Source: Ignavibacteria bacterium UBA2373 (GTDB lineage: Bacteria > Bacteroidota > Ignavibacteria > Kapaibacteriales > UBA961). From it: 24,546 nucleotides of DNA. Of the stretch, positions 8,284 through 20,000 are shown piece by piece (the stretch's first letter is position 1; the number at the start of each line of letters is the position of its first letter). Location: positions 144,440 to 168,985 of the forward strand of contig DDTD01000098.1 of NCBI GenBank assembly GCA_002344005.1. Direction: 5' to 3'. The notes under the pieces were generated by a model. That model saw only the letters and a program-made list of their open reading frames with translations, was not told the origin of the DNA and did no database searches. The position numbers and the translations under genes were made by a program.

Positions 8284-10664
8284 GGTTTTTTAGGCACTGC
8301 TGTTTTTTTATCTCGATTATTCCACGACACATTAAAATCGCGTGTAGTGACAATTCCTTGTAAATCGGTATCTTCGTTAAAGTATCCTTCTATATCTCGA
8401 TTGTTCCAAATTGTAGTGTAGTCACTCGCATCAATAATTCCGTCACCATTATAATCGCCGGCAATCATACCATAAATGTAGTTTGAATTATTGTTACCGT
8501 CAATAGTTTTCAAAGCATTTGCACCGCCAAGAACTATGGAAGGACTTGTTAAATCAATAAGTCCGGATTGTTTTGATTCAAATTTTACCTTTTCTTGTGT
8601 CATAACAGCAAGGTGGTTCCTATGATGCACGACAACATAATAATCATCTTTTTTATTAATTGGCAATAAAACAGGGCTTACCCCATCGACATCTGTCAAA
8701 ATACCGTCTTTGCGCAATAAGCACACTCGTGCAAAAGTTGTGCCGCCTGTTAGCTCTGAGCGTAATTCTACCGTGACCCAGTCAACAATGGAATCCGGAA
8801 CCGCAGTAACAACACGAGTTGTACGCAAAGGATCGAGCTGATAAGGATACATATCGGGCGCAACCGTTGGTGTCAAATCAAGCTGGGTTAATGCATTATC
8901 CATTCCCTCCCCTTCTCTCCACGCACCCTCTAAGAATACCTTCGCGGTCATGAAGAATTGTGGGTTAATTGATGCGGGAAGATAACGAAGCAATAATGTT
9001 TTGCCGGATTCAAAAGTCACTGAGTTAGGAACTCCGGACACTGTTGAAGGGCGAATACCGGGTAATTCCACCCACCCTAATGAAGAATTTTGTGCTAAAT
9101 TTCTTGTATAAACATTTGAAGGATTTACAATAGTAGTATTAATATTTTTTGCATTTAAAACATCTGTTTCATAAAATTCAAGTTCATTCTCCGCACCTAC
9201 TAATGTAACTTCATCTTTCCGATACCCTGCACGAATCACTGCTTCCCACGTAGATCCACCGCCGGCATAGTTAAGAATAATCTTTCTATTGGCATCTGTC
9301 GTATCTTCATATTGCTCGGGATTTACAGCCGGACGAACTTCCATTGTCACAGAACGTGGGCGTGTTTGTGCTTCGGAAATAAATCGCGCCGTAGTTTGAG
9401 CATTATTAAAGACTAAACTCGATTGACTGGCTTGCACATCAAGATGCCTAAATTTACCAATAACTTCTTCCAAACCGTTTTTATATACAACAGTTTTTGC
9501 AGAAGATATCATAGTCAAAGTATCTGTATTCATAGTGATATTGCCGTCTTGCACAAGCAAATTACCACCCACAAAGAAGTTATCACGTGCGGTTTTCGCA
9601 TTGAGGGTTGTCAAATTACCATAGGGATTCTGATTTGTCGTAAACTCGATTTCTTGATCGGCACCACCGCGATAATACTGCAAAGAATTATCGTTCACAA
9701 CAAAATTGGATCCATTACCCTGATTACGAAAATCGCCTTCAATAAACAGCTTAGTATCAGAAGCCATTTCCAATTTACCTTGTGTGCTTGCTAATTGCAT
9801 TAAGCCACTTGGGGCAATTCTCATGTGACCGGCGAATTGCAATGCTTGAATTGAACCGCGATCTGCCGTAATTGTATTGTAAAATACTGCGGGCTTTTCA
9901 CCCATCTTAAAAATACCATTACTGCGTATAGTAACGGAACCTAAAAATTCGGAAGAATCATTGCCTATATTGCCCAAGCCCAAAAATGAAGAGCGTATAT
10001 CTAAAGGAGCAAATTGAGTTGATTTAACTATTCCATCTATACGAATAGTTTTACCGGAATCAACAGTCTTTGTGCTCGATTGATCGGCGCAACTTACTAA
10101 TAATCCCAAATTGAAATAACGGTTTAATAAGGGTGTAGAGCCATTTTCCGGAAAAATACTCTGATTCAAAATACCATCATAATAGAAAAATCCATTATAT
10201 TTTCTACTACCTGTATTAGGTACTACTGTGTAACTTGTTCCAATAAACACACTATCAGGCATTACTTTGAATGCGACATTATCTAATTGTAAATTAGAAT
10301 AATATCGGTTGTGAATTCGTTGAGTATCAGCAGCAGAAGCATAACGTGTTAGTCCATTAAGCCGAAAATCGCAGCGTACTCCTAATGCCGTACTTGCTTG
10401 GCTGTTTAATTGATTACTTGGTGTCAAATCAAGATTAGTAAAGCGATTATTTCGACCGAGAAACTCTACAATACCATTGCTATTATCAATCTTATTAATA
10501 TCACGCTGTCCATTGGCAAATCTTCCTGTGTCAGCCAAGAATCGGATAATTCCCTTGTTTTTTATTACACCGACACTATCATTTACGAAATCTTGTCCAT
10601 AGACAAATACACAATTGAGACAAAGTGTAAAAATCAAAGTACTATGAAAAAAGAAATATTTCAT
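8280..10664 (-). CDS. secreted beta-repeat protein with C-terminal dockerin-like EF-hand pair, 794 aa
   Basis: A signal peptide (1 to about 23, ending FVYGQ) is followed by about 700 residues rich in short beta strands with many Asn/Gly turns (GIIRF, GIVEF, GNLLVQDGNITMN). This looks like a right-handed beta-solenoid N-terminal half and Ig-like C-terminal half; no named family is recognised. Residues 729-784 form a dockerin: repeat 1 DYNGDGIIDASDYTTIWNN with ligands Asp737, Asn739, Asp741, Asp745 and Asp748, and repeat 2 DTDLQGIVTTRDFNVSWNN with Asp765, Asp767 and Asp776. The second loop is degenerate (Gln769 and Thr773 at ligand positions). There is no sorting domain after the dockerin, only a basic tail. 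GGAG 12 bases before the ATG lies inside the end of the preceding gene, one base away. The TGA overlaps the next start. Confidence 0.85.
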   Translation of the reverse strand: MKYFFFHSTLIFTLCLNCVFVYGQDFVNDSVGVIKNKGIIRFLADTGRFANGQRDINKIDNSNGIVEFLGRNNRFTNLDLTPSNQLNSQASTALGVRCDFRLNGLTRYASAADTQRIHNRYYSNLQLDNVAFKVMPDSVFIGTSYTVVPNTGSRKYNGFFYYDGILNQSIFPENGSTPLLNRYFNLGLLVSCADQSSTKTVDSGKTIRIDGIVKSTQFAPLDIRSSFLGLGNIGNDSSEFLGSVTIRSNGIFKMGEKPAVFYNTITADRGSIQALQFAGHMRIAPSGLMQLASTQGKLEMASDTKLFIEGDFRNQGNGSNFVVNDNSLQYYRGGADQEIEFTTNQNPYGNLTTLNAKTARDNFFVGGNLLVQDGNITMNTDTLTMISSAKTVVYKNGLEEVIGKFRHLDVQASQSSLVFNNAQTTARFISEAQTRPRSVTMEVRPAVNPEQYEDTTDANRKIILNYAGGGSTWEAVIRAGYRKDEVTLVGAENELEFYETDVLNAKNINTTIVNPSNVYTRNLAQNSSLGWVELPGIRPSTVSGVPNSVTFESGKTLLLRYLPASINPQFFMTAKVFLEGAWREGEGMDNALTQLDLTPTVAPDMYPYQLDPLRTTRVVTAVPDSIVDWVTVELRSELTGGTTFARVCLLRKDGILTDVDGVSPVLLPINKKDDYYVVVHHRNHLAVMTQEKVKFESKQSGLIDLTSPSIVLGGANALKTIDGNNNSNYIYGMIAGDYNGDGIIDASDYTTIWNNRDIEGYFNEDTDLQGIVTTRDFNVSWNNRDKKTAVPKKP

Positions 10665-10665
10665 A

Positions 10666-11058
10666 TTAATTTTTTACTCCGACCTCAAATAATCCACTAT
10701 TATCTATCAACCCTGAATTATACACACGACGTGTAACAGCAAATAAGCCATTTCCGTTACGATAGAGTGTCCCGCTTTTATCAACAAACAGATTTTGAGT
10801 TACTATTCCTGTGGAAGAATTTTCAAATGTAACAATACCGCTTAATACTCTAAAATTACCAAAGATATGAACAAAGGCATTACCATTCATAGTCCATATA
10901 CCGGGTCCGATATTCTGAGCTTCACCACCAATAACAAACTGACAACCTGTGGTTACATTAATTTGAGCGCCATTATTCACAAAAAGCTGCGCTGACCCTT
11001 TTGAAACCATCAAAAAGGTTAGTACAATAGCTACTATGAAAAATTGCCCGTATTTCAT
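10666..11058 (-). CDS. small secreted beta-repeat protein, 130 aa
   Basis: A good signal peptide runs from the ATG at 11056-11058 (MKYGQFFIVAIVLTFLMVSK, then GSAQ). A GTG 12 bases upstream would add four residues ahead of the Met-Lys and is less likely. The mature part is short Gly/Asn-turn beta strands (GAQINVTTGC, GNFRVLSGIVTFEN, YNSGLIDNSGLFEVG), typical of one small beta-solenoid domain. It begins LFVNNGAQINV just after the cleavage site, which resembles the mature start DFVNDSVGVI of the next gene; the two may share an N-terminal fold. Family unknown. It sits 19 bases after the giant gene and one base before the dockerin gene, so it is clearly part of this operon. Confidence 0.78.
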   Translation of the reverse strand: MKYGQFFIVAIVLTFLMVSKGSAQLFVNNGAQINVTTGCQFVIGGEAQNIGPGIWTMNGNAFVHIFGNFRVLSGIVTFENSSTGIVTQNLFVDKSGTLYRNGNGLFAVTRRVYNSGLIDNSGLFEVGVKN

Positions 11059-11077
11059 TCGATTAATCACTATGTCA

Positions 11078-14000
11078 TTATTGAATAACTGTTATAAAAT
11101 AGTCCATTTGATTCGGATCAATTGCACCACCTGTAACATTTTGTAAACGAATCTGCACAGTATTAGCTGCAGAAACTCTTGCTGTGGCAATTATTAAGCC
11201 ATTACCTAAATCATCTGCCGGCGAAATCGAAACAGTACTTCCGACAGCAGCATTAGTAACCGTAAAATCGAAAGTAATAGAACCATTTGCAGGTACTGAA
11301 CCTATATTTGCATTGACAGTTGCCTTGATAACATTAGAAATTGTTGTACCATTAGCGCCCAAACGTACATCGCCCGCAACATCAAGAGCTCGTGACGGTG
11401 AGTTTGTGCGAATACCAACCTGAGTTTGTTGAGCAGCAGAAGGGTGATTGAACACAACGGCACTGTTTTGATTGACTACGGCTCCGTAGCCGAATGCCAT
11501 TGAATATTCTGCGGCACTGACATTACCGATTTGATTTTCTCTACCACCTACAATTGCTGAATAATTAGAATTAGTTCCAATCGTATTATTTCCACCACCT
11601 GCTACGACGGTATTCGTACTATTAACGGCATTGTTTTGACCACCGCTGATAACACCATACGTTCCACCGCTTTGTACATTATTATTAAAGCCGCCGGGTA
11701 TGACTGACCAAGCACCACTTACAATATTATTTTGACCGGCACCAATAAATGAGTGTGATGCATTTGTCGCATTATCTTGTCCCGTAACAATACCCGAATA
11801 AGAAGATTGTGCATCATTGCTGTTACCATTACCAACAAATGAGTAAACACCGGTAACAGTATTACTGATACCACCGATAATCGCACCAAACCCTGCTGTA
11901 ACGGTATTCAATTCTCCTGCTCCAATAAATGCTCTGTTTTCTTGAATATTATTGCTTATACCACCGATAATTGTGGAATATTCGCCCAAAGAACTGATAG
12001 TATTATCACGCCCTGCGGATATCGCATATTGAGCAGCGGCTGTATTACCGGAACCAAGTCCAACTAAGGACAATGTTCCTGAACCACGATTCCAATAATC
12101 AATCGCTACACCGGAGAATGTACTTGACCAAATTGGTGCAACTCCTGCTCCTTGTGACAACAGAACTTGACCCGTTGTACCGGCTGTTCCATTAGGCATA
12201 AGTGCATTACTGAAACGAACATTTCCACTAACTTCCAAACGCTCATTCGGGGTTAAAGTACCGATACCTACACGATTAGTTGCATTTATAGAAATACCCG
12301 TTCCGCCATTAACACCGAGCGTTAAAGAGTCAACATTTGCAGTACCAAACAAAGTACCGATTCTATAACCTGTTGTACTACTTTGTTTTAGCTCAAGACG
12401 ACCCATGTTCGCATTTGTATGAATCAATTGAAGATTCATTGTTCCTTCTTTGAGTAATAAACGCGGAGTGCTATTCGTACGCAAACTTAAATCTTTAGCA
12501 TCGTTTGTTCCTAAGTAATTATTCGTAGGGTCAGTGCCGGCATTACCGGTAAGTGACCACCCGGGAAGGGCAACCCACTGACCAAATATTCTACCGTAAA
12601 ACCCTTGCGGTGATCCCGGTGTATTATCAGATTGATAGACAAGAAGACCATCCGTTGGAGAACCAATTGCTAAACGTTGTGCTTGTGTCATTCGTGGGAA
12701 AAGAACACCTTTCGTCGTTGATGTAAGATTTAACAATGCACTTGCATCGTCCGTTGGGGAACCAATACCTACATTGCCCGAAGTAAAGACTCGCATACGT
12801 TCAACTGCATTCGTACGAACCACCAAAGGTTGATTATCCGATGTTCCAATGTAATTGATTGTCGGGTTTGTTCCTGCATTACCAAGTAAAGCCCAAGCAG
12901 AATCCGATACTTTTTTATAGCCCGCAATGGCTGTAATATTTGCCCAGCTCATTGAACCTGCGGCTGTTGAAATTAATACTTGATTATTTGCCGGAGCTGC
13001 TATTGGCAATGTGTAATTAATATTCGCTGTTTGTGCGCCTGCTTGGAATGTTGAAATAAAATTACCGGCGGGATTTTCAAATTGGAACTGCTGGGCTGTG
13101 CCGCCATTACTTTCCAAGCGCATATTACCTGTTGAAAACAGTGTTAATCGTTCAATATTATTGGTACGTATCGGTAAATCAAAGGCATTTTTTGTTCCAA
13201 GGAATTTACCCGCTGTGACACTATTACCATTCAATGACCATGCAGAATCGCTCACAATAAGTCCTCCGCCGGAAGCATTAGTCCAGCTCAAATTACCTGC
13301 TCCATCCGTGCGTAATACTTGGTTTGCACTACCATCTGTGGCAGGCAATGTCCATGTCACATTACTTATAATATTTGCAGGTGCTTGGAATGCAACAAAG
13401 TTAGAATTATCGGCATCGCCAAAGCGTATGTCTGATTGATTTGCTACACGAACATTTCCATTAAATGTCTTATCTCCGGCTAATGTTTGAGCACCGGTTG
13501 TAATAACACCGCGTGCAGTTGTCGAAGCATCAGGTAAGTTAAATGTATGCGTTGTACCTGAACTCGCTATATTAAAATCAGAACCTGTTGTGCCTGTTGC
13601 AAATGTTTGTGTTGAGCCGGTTAAACCATTAAGGGATGTAATTGCGGTGACATTGCTCCAACTCAAAGTACCGGAACCATTAGTAATCAGCACTTGATTT
13701 GCAGTACCGTCAGCCGATGGTAATGTCCATGTGACATTTGAGGAAACATTTGTTGGCGCTCTCAACCCTATAAAATTAGAGTTATCACCATCTGAGAACT
13801 GAAGTGTTTGTGTTGTGCCGCCTGCTGCTAATAATGAAACACCTCCGCCCGAAAGTACTGATATTCTCTGCGTATTATTTGTTCTGATTCTGAAATCTTG
13901 TGCATCCGTTGTACCCAAGAAATTAGTACTCGGATTTGTGCTTGCATTACCCGTTAATGTCCAATTCAAGCCATTACCCCAACCTAAAGTAATGTCAGAC

Positions 14001-17000
14001 CCTGCGACAGAGCTGGCAGTAAGTACTTGATTTGCTGTTGGCAATGCCGTTGGGAGAATATAGTTAATCGTTGTTGTTCCTTGATTGCCCGCTCGAATTG
14101 TGGAATATCCTGTTGAATTACCACGAAATTCTAACTGGTCATTTGCACCACTGATTCTAATATCACCATCAACATCAAGCTCTTGTCCCGGAGTTGTTGT
14201 ACCGATACCAACGCGCTTATTCGAATTATCCCAATACAATTCTGCATCGGAGCCAAGTGTATTCGTCGCTGTCCAGAAAGCAATCCGTGTGGCAACACCT
14301 TGGCCTGAAATCACTTGATTACCGCCCGATAAATCAACTGTTGACCAAGATAGTGTTCCCGAATTATTGGATGTCAAAATACCATTTGTACCGGGTAATG
14401 CTGTTGGTAAAGTATAAGTAATATCACTACTTTGTGCGCCGGCTTGGAATGCCGTATAATTTGTTCCAACACCGGGCTCTTGGAAACGAATTTGTCCTGC
14501 AGTACCGCTGTTCGAGATGAGGAAATTACCATCACGAAGCTCAAAACGCTCGGATGGATTCGTTAGCCCTATACCTAATCGCGGTCCGGCAACATTGGGT
14601 ACTAATCTCATACCTTCAACATTGTTTACGCGGAACGGAAATGGCTGATTATCTACTGTACCAATATAGTTTCCACCGGCACCGGTATTACCGCCAACAC
14701 GCCAGAATAAATTATTACCATCGTTCCAGCTCCATTGACCGCTTGTATTTGTTGTCAATACCATATTATTTGTTGACGGTGCAGAGCTTGGCCAATAATA
14801 ATTAACACTGGCTGATAAATCTTGGTCAGTACGTGTTGATAAAGCAATATAATGACTTGTACCCGCTGAAGCAGGATTAAAGTTTCTTTCTGCCCACCGT
14901 GTTTCACGCGGCGTACCAATACCGTTAGTGATAATTAAATGACCTTGAATTTCAGCACCAAGATCTGTAGAAGTATATGTTGTTGAACTGGTACCAACAC
15001 GTAATACATTATTTGCATTATCCCAGAAAAGATTGGAACTTGAAGAAAGTGTTGAATCATCGCTCCACCATGCAATTCTTGTAGCAACACCCGCTCCTGA
15101 GCGATATGCATTATTCGGTATATAACCACCGCCACCACCGCTTGTTGGATCCCATGATAAATTTAAACGATAATTGCCACCACCTAAATTGTCAACACTT
15201 GCAATTTTAAGAAAATCATTCGCATTGGGCACTGTATTACTTGGTAATTTCCACAAGTAATTATTTGTCTGAATATCTGCATACATGGCTGTGTAATTTG
15301 TTCCCGAAGCATCAGGTTCAAAGAAACGCAATTGTAAACCTTCATTATTTTGATTGCGTAAATCCATATAATACGTTTGTGCTAATGTGGAACCACCAAC
15401 AAATCGTGAATTTCCTCCATCAACGTGGAATCGTTCTGCGGCATTTGTAGTACCAATACCGACATCTCCACCATTTTCAATAACCATCCTTTGATTATTA
15501 TTAGTAAAGAAAGCCATATTTTGATTCTCACGCAAGCGTAATTCTCCTACGCTTGATGTAGAAATACCAATATTAAAACCATCACTGCTTCCGCTTCCAC
15601 TATTCGTATTTGTGATTTTCAAATATGTTGCGTTTGCTCCGTCATGGATATGTAATATCTCTTGTGCATCAATATTACCTATACCAACATCCCCACCTGA
15701 TTCAACACGAATACGCTCAGTATTATTTGTACGAATTCTCAAATCAACATTATCCGTAGTGCCGATAAAATTATTTGCAGTGCTTGTTCCGGCATTACCG
15801 CGCAAACTCCAAAAACCATCTTGTCCACTCGGATTATCAGCTGAAAGCCAGCTCCATTGACCTGAACCATTGCTGATGAGAGCGGAAACTGTGCCTGTTG
15901 GAGCGGCTGTCGGTAGTGTATAGTTAATATTGGTCGCTCCTTGTGAGCCGGCATTGATTGTTGTTAAACCTGTGGAGTTACCTGTAAACTGCAATTGACC
16001 ATTGGAGGAACGTATAAGAATATCACCGTTGACATCAAGTTCTTGTGAAGGAGTAGGCGAACCCACGCCGAGACGATTATTGGTATTGTCCCAGAATAAA
16101 TTTGCACTTGATGTAAGGGTATTTGTTGAACCCCAGAATGCGACACGTGTTGCCACGCCTTGACCTGTTAATAGTTGATTACCACCCGACAAATCTACTG
16201 TTGACCATAATTGCGTACCAGTACTGTTGGAAGTTAAGACACCATTTGTACCGGGTAAAGTCGTAGGAAGAGTATATGTAATATTTGCTCCCTGAGCACC
16301 TGCAACAAAATTTGTTGAGAATGTGCCGGCAGGATTTTCTAACTGCAATTGTTGTGCTGTTCCGGCATTACTTTCTAAGCGTACATTACCACCGGATAAA
16401 ATATTCAGACGCTCAATATTATTTGTGCGAATGCGTAAGTCTTGAGCATCTGTTGTTCCCAAGAAATTATTCGTCGGGTTAGTGCCTGAATTTCCGATAA
16501 GTGACCAAGCATTGGCTAATGCAGCAACACTTTGCCAAGACATAGCACCGGAACCGTTATTTGTAAGCACAGTATTAGCAACACCTTGTGTTGTCGGCAA
16601 TGTGTAAGTGATGTCAGCACCTTGAGCACCGGCAATGATATTCGTTGAAAATGTTCCTGCAGGATTTTCAAATTGTAATTGCTGTGCTGTTCCGGCATTG
16701 CTTTCCAATCGTACATTACCACCTGATAAGATATTAATGCGCTCAATATTATTTGTGCGAATTCTCATATCAGCTGCTGTTGTCGTTCCAAGGAAATTAT
16801 TTGCGGGGTTAATTCCTGAATTACCTACTAAATTCCAAGCATTGGAACGAATAAACGGACGTGCAATACTAAGTACAACGGAATCTGCACGACGTTTAAG
16901 AAGATCGCCATTATTATCAGCAGTGATGATACCATCTGTACCGGAAGGAGACCATGATGTCGCCACAGCATTAGAACTGAGTGACCCCAGACGCACATTC

Positions 17001-20000
17001 GCTGTCCCTGCCGTACCCGTTACCTCTAAAAGTGATGATGTATTGGGTGTACCGGTACCAACACCAAGTTGACCGGATGCAGTTACCACTACAGGAGTTG
17101 CGCCATTATAAAAGAAAGCACGTCGGCTTCCCGCTCCCGGGGCAATTGCATTTACTTCTACACCTGTAAAGTTCCCAAATGACATCGTTGGTGATGCTAT
17201 ACTTAATCCATACACATTACCAAAAGTACCACCTGTATTCGACGGATTGAATCTAAAACCATAATAATTGCCGATTGTACCTGTGCTGCCTGTTCCATCA
17301 GCAAGAAATCCTGTCCATGTTGAGATATTAGGGCTGTTTGTTCCTGTAAGTAATCTTGATTGGCTACCCAAAACCTCATTGAAACTACCGGATGTTTGTG
17401 CATCAACTTGATTAAATTCTGATGTTATTGTACCCGCTGAACCACCCGTACCTAACACTAAACTATTCCAAGCTGTTCTTGTTCCATCTTGAGCTTGAAC
17501 ATTGTTTGTTCTAAAATTTGTTGTATTCACTACTGCACGTGATGCCTGCGCAGATGTCGGTGTATTTGAGATAAGTGTTCCGTTTGCACCGGTAGTCACT
17601 TGTATTTTTTCAATGTTATTTACGCGAATAGAAAGAGCTTGATTATCTAATGTTCCTAAAAAGTTCGTCGTCGGATTTGTACCTGCATTACCCGTCAATG
17701 ACCAGTCTGCACCCGCGCCCCATGCAGGAACTCCGCCGGTAATTGTTAATACTTGATTATTTGAACCGGGTGCTAAAAGAGTCCAGTTTGTTCCATTACT
17801 TACGAGCATTGTACCATTAGCACCGGCTGATGTTAATCCTGTACCTCCATTTGTAATTCCGAGAGTACCGGTAACTTCAGAAGAAGATGCCAAATTAACT
17901 TGTCCTGTTGATAATACACCTGCTGCACTATTCTTTACAATACCAGCGGTAGTAAATTTTCCGATGATGACATTCCCGGCATTGCCCGGTGAACTTAAAG
18001 TGAGGTTATGTGTATTAAGATTGACTGTTGTGCTTTTATTTAGGGTACCGCCTAATTGTACGGTATCGCCGGATTTACTTAAACCATTATTTGCAGGGAC
18101 ATTAATTGCAACTGTTGACCATTGTAAAGTTCCGCTACCATTTGTTGAAAGTACTTGTCCTGTTGTTCCATCTGCGTTTGGTAATGTCCAAATGACATTG
18201 CTACCCACCGCATTTGGTGCTTGGAAACCCACATAATTTGAATTATCCGCATCGCCGAAGCGTGCATCTGTTTGATTTGCATGCAAAACATCTGCTGTAA
18301 ATGTTTTTGCTCCTGCAAAAGTTTGAATACCGGTAGTCACAACACCACGTGCAGATGTTGAAGCATCCGGTAAATTGAATGTATGAGTGGATCCTGCACT
18401 ATTAATGGTAAAATCTGTTCCTGTAGTACCTGTTGCAAATGTTTGCGTTGAATTTGTTAAACCATTAAGAGATGTAATGGCATTTGGAGCATTTTGCCAT
18501 GTTGGTACTCCGGCATTAATCGTCAATATTTGATTATTGGTGCCGGGTCCCAATATTGTCCAATTTGTTCCATTACTCAAAAGCATTGAACCATTAGAAC
18601 CGGCTGTGGTTAATCCTGTACCTCCATTTGTAATTCCGAGAGTACCGGTAACTTCCGATGTTGACGCTAAGTTTACTTGACCGGTGGATAATACTCCCGA
18701 TGCATTATTTTTAACAATCCCGGCTGAAGTGAATTTACCTATGATCACATTTCCGGCATCACCGCTATTCGATAAAGTTAAACTACGTGTTCCGAAAGGT
18801 ATATTAGTGTTCTGATTAAGAGATCCACCAAGTTTGATTGTATCGCCTGCTTTAGTAATACCGTTAGCACCAATAATTGCTGCTGTCGGTGAACCCCATG
18901 TCGGTGTGCCTGTGCCATTCGATAATAATACTTGACCAGTTGTGCCCACAGCTGTATAATTCAAACTTGTGCCATTAGAAAATGCTACGGTTCCCGCACC
19001 ACCTATTGTACTGCTGTTTGTACCGCCATTCGCGATTGGTAAGATACCGTTTACTTCCGCTGTCGTTAAATCTACGGCATTGGTCAATGAACCACTGCCT
19101 ACAAAACGATTTGCTTGCACTACACCTGTACCATTCGGTGCTAAGATTACTGTCCCGTCAACCGTGATATTGCCTGCGCCATTGTACGTCAATGTACGGC
19201 TATTCATGCCTACCGATGTATTCTTGATAAAAGTGCCACCGATCTGAACAGTATCGCCCGATTTTGTCAAGCCATTATTAACAGGCGTTAAATTACTTAG
19301 GTTCTGCCATGTTGGAGTACCGGTACCATTAGATATCAATACTTGACCATTTGTACCTACGGCTGTATAATTCAAACTTGTGCCATTGGAAAATGCGACG
19401 GTTCCTGCCCCACCTATCGTGCTGCTGTTTGTTCCACCATTAGCGATTGGTAAGATGCCGTTTACTTCAGCTGTCGTTAAATCTACTGCATTGGTTAATG
19501 AACCACTGCCTACAAAACGATTTGCTTGCACTACACCTGTACCATTGGGTGCTAAGATTACTGTTCCGTCAACTGTGATATTACCTGCGCCATTGTATGT
19601 CAATGTACGGCTATTCATTCCTACCGATGTATTCTTGATAAAAGTGCCACCGATCTGAACAGTATCACCTGATTTGGTCAAGCCATTATTGGCTAATACT
19701 AAACCACTTGGATTTTGCCATGTTGGTGTTCCCGTACCATTCGATACCAATACTTGACCACCTGTTCCTACGGCTGTATAATTCAAACTTGTGCCATTAG
19801 AAAATGCGACGGTTCCCGCTCCACCTATCGTGCTGCTGTTTGTTCCACCATTAGCTATCGGTAAGATGCCGTTTACTTCAGCTGTCGTTAAATCTACTGC
19901 ATTGGTTAATGAACCACTGCCTACAAAACGATTTGCTTGCACTACACCTGTACCATTGGGTGCTAAGATTACAGTTCCGTCAACTGTGATATTACCTGCG

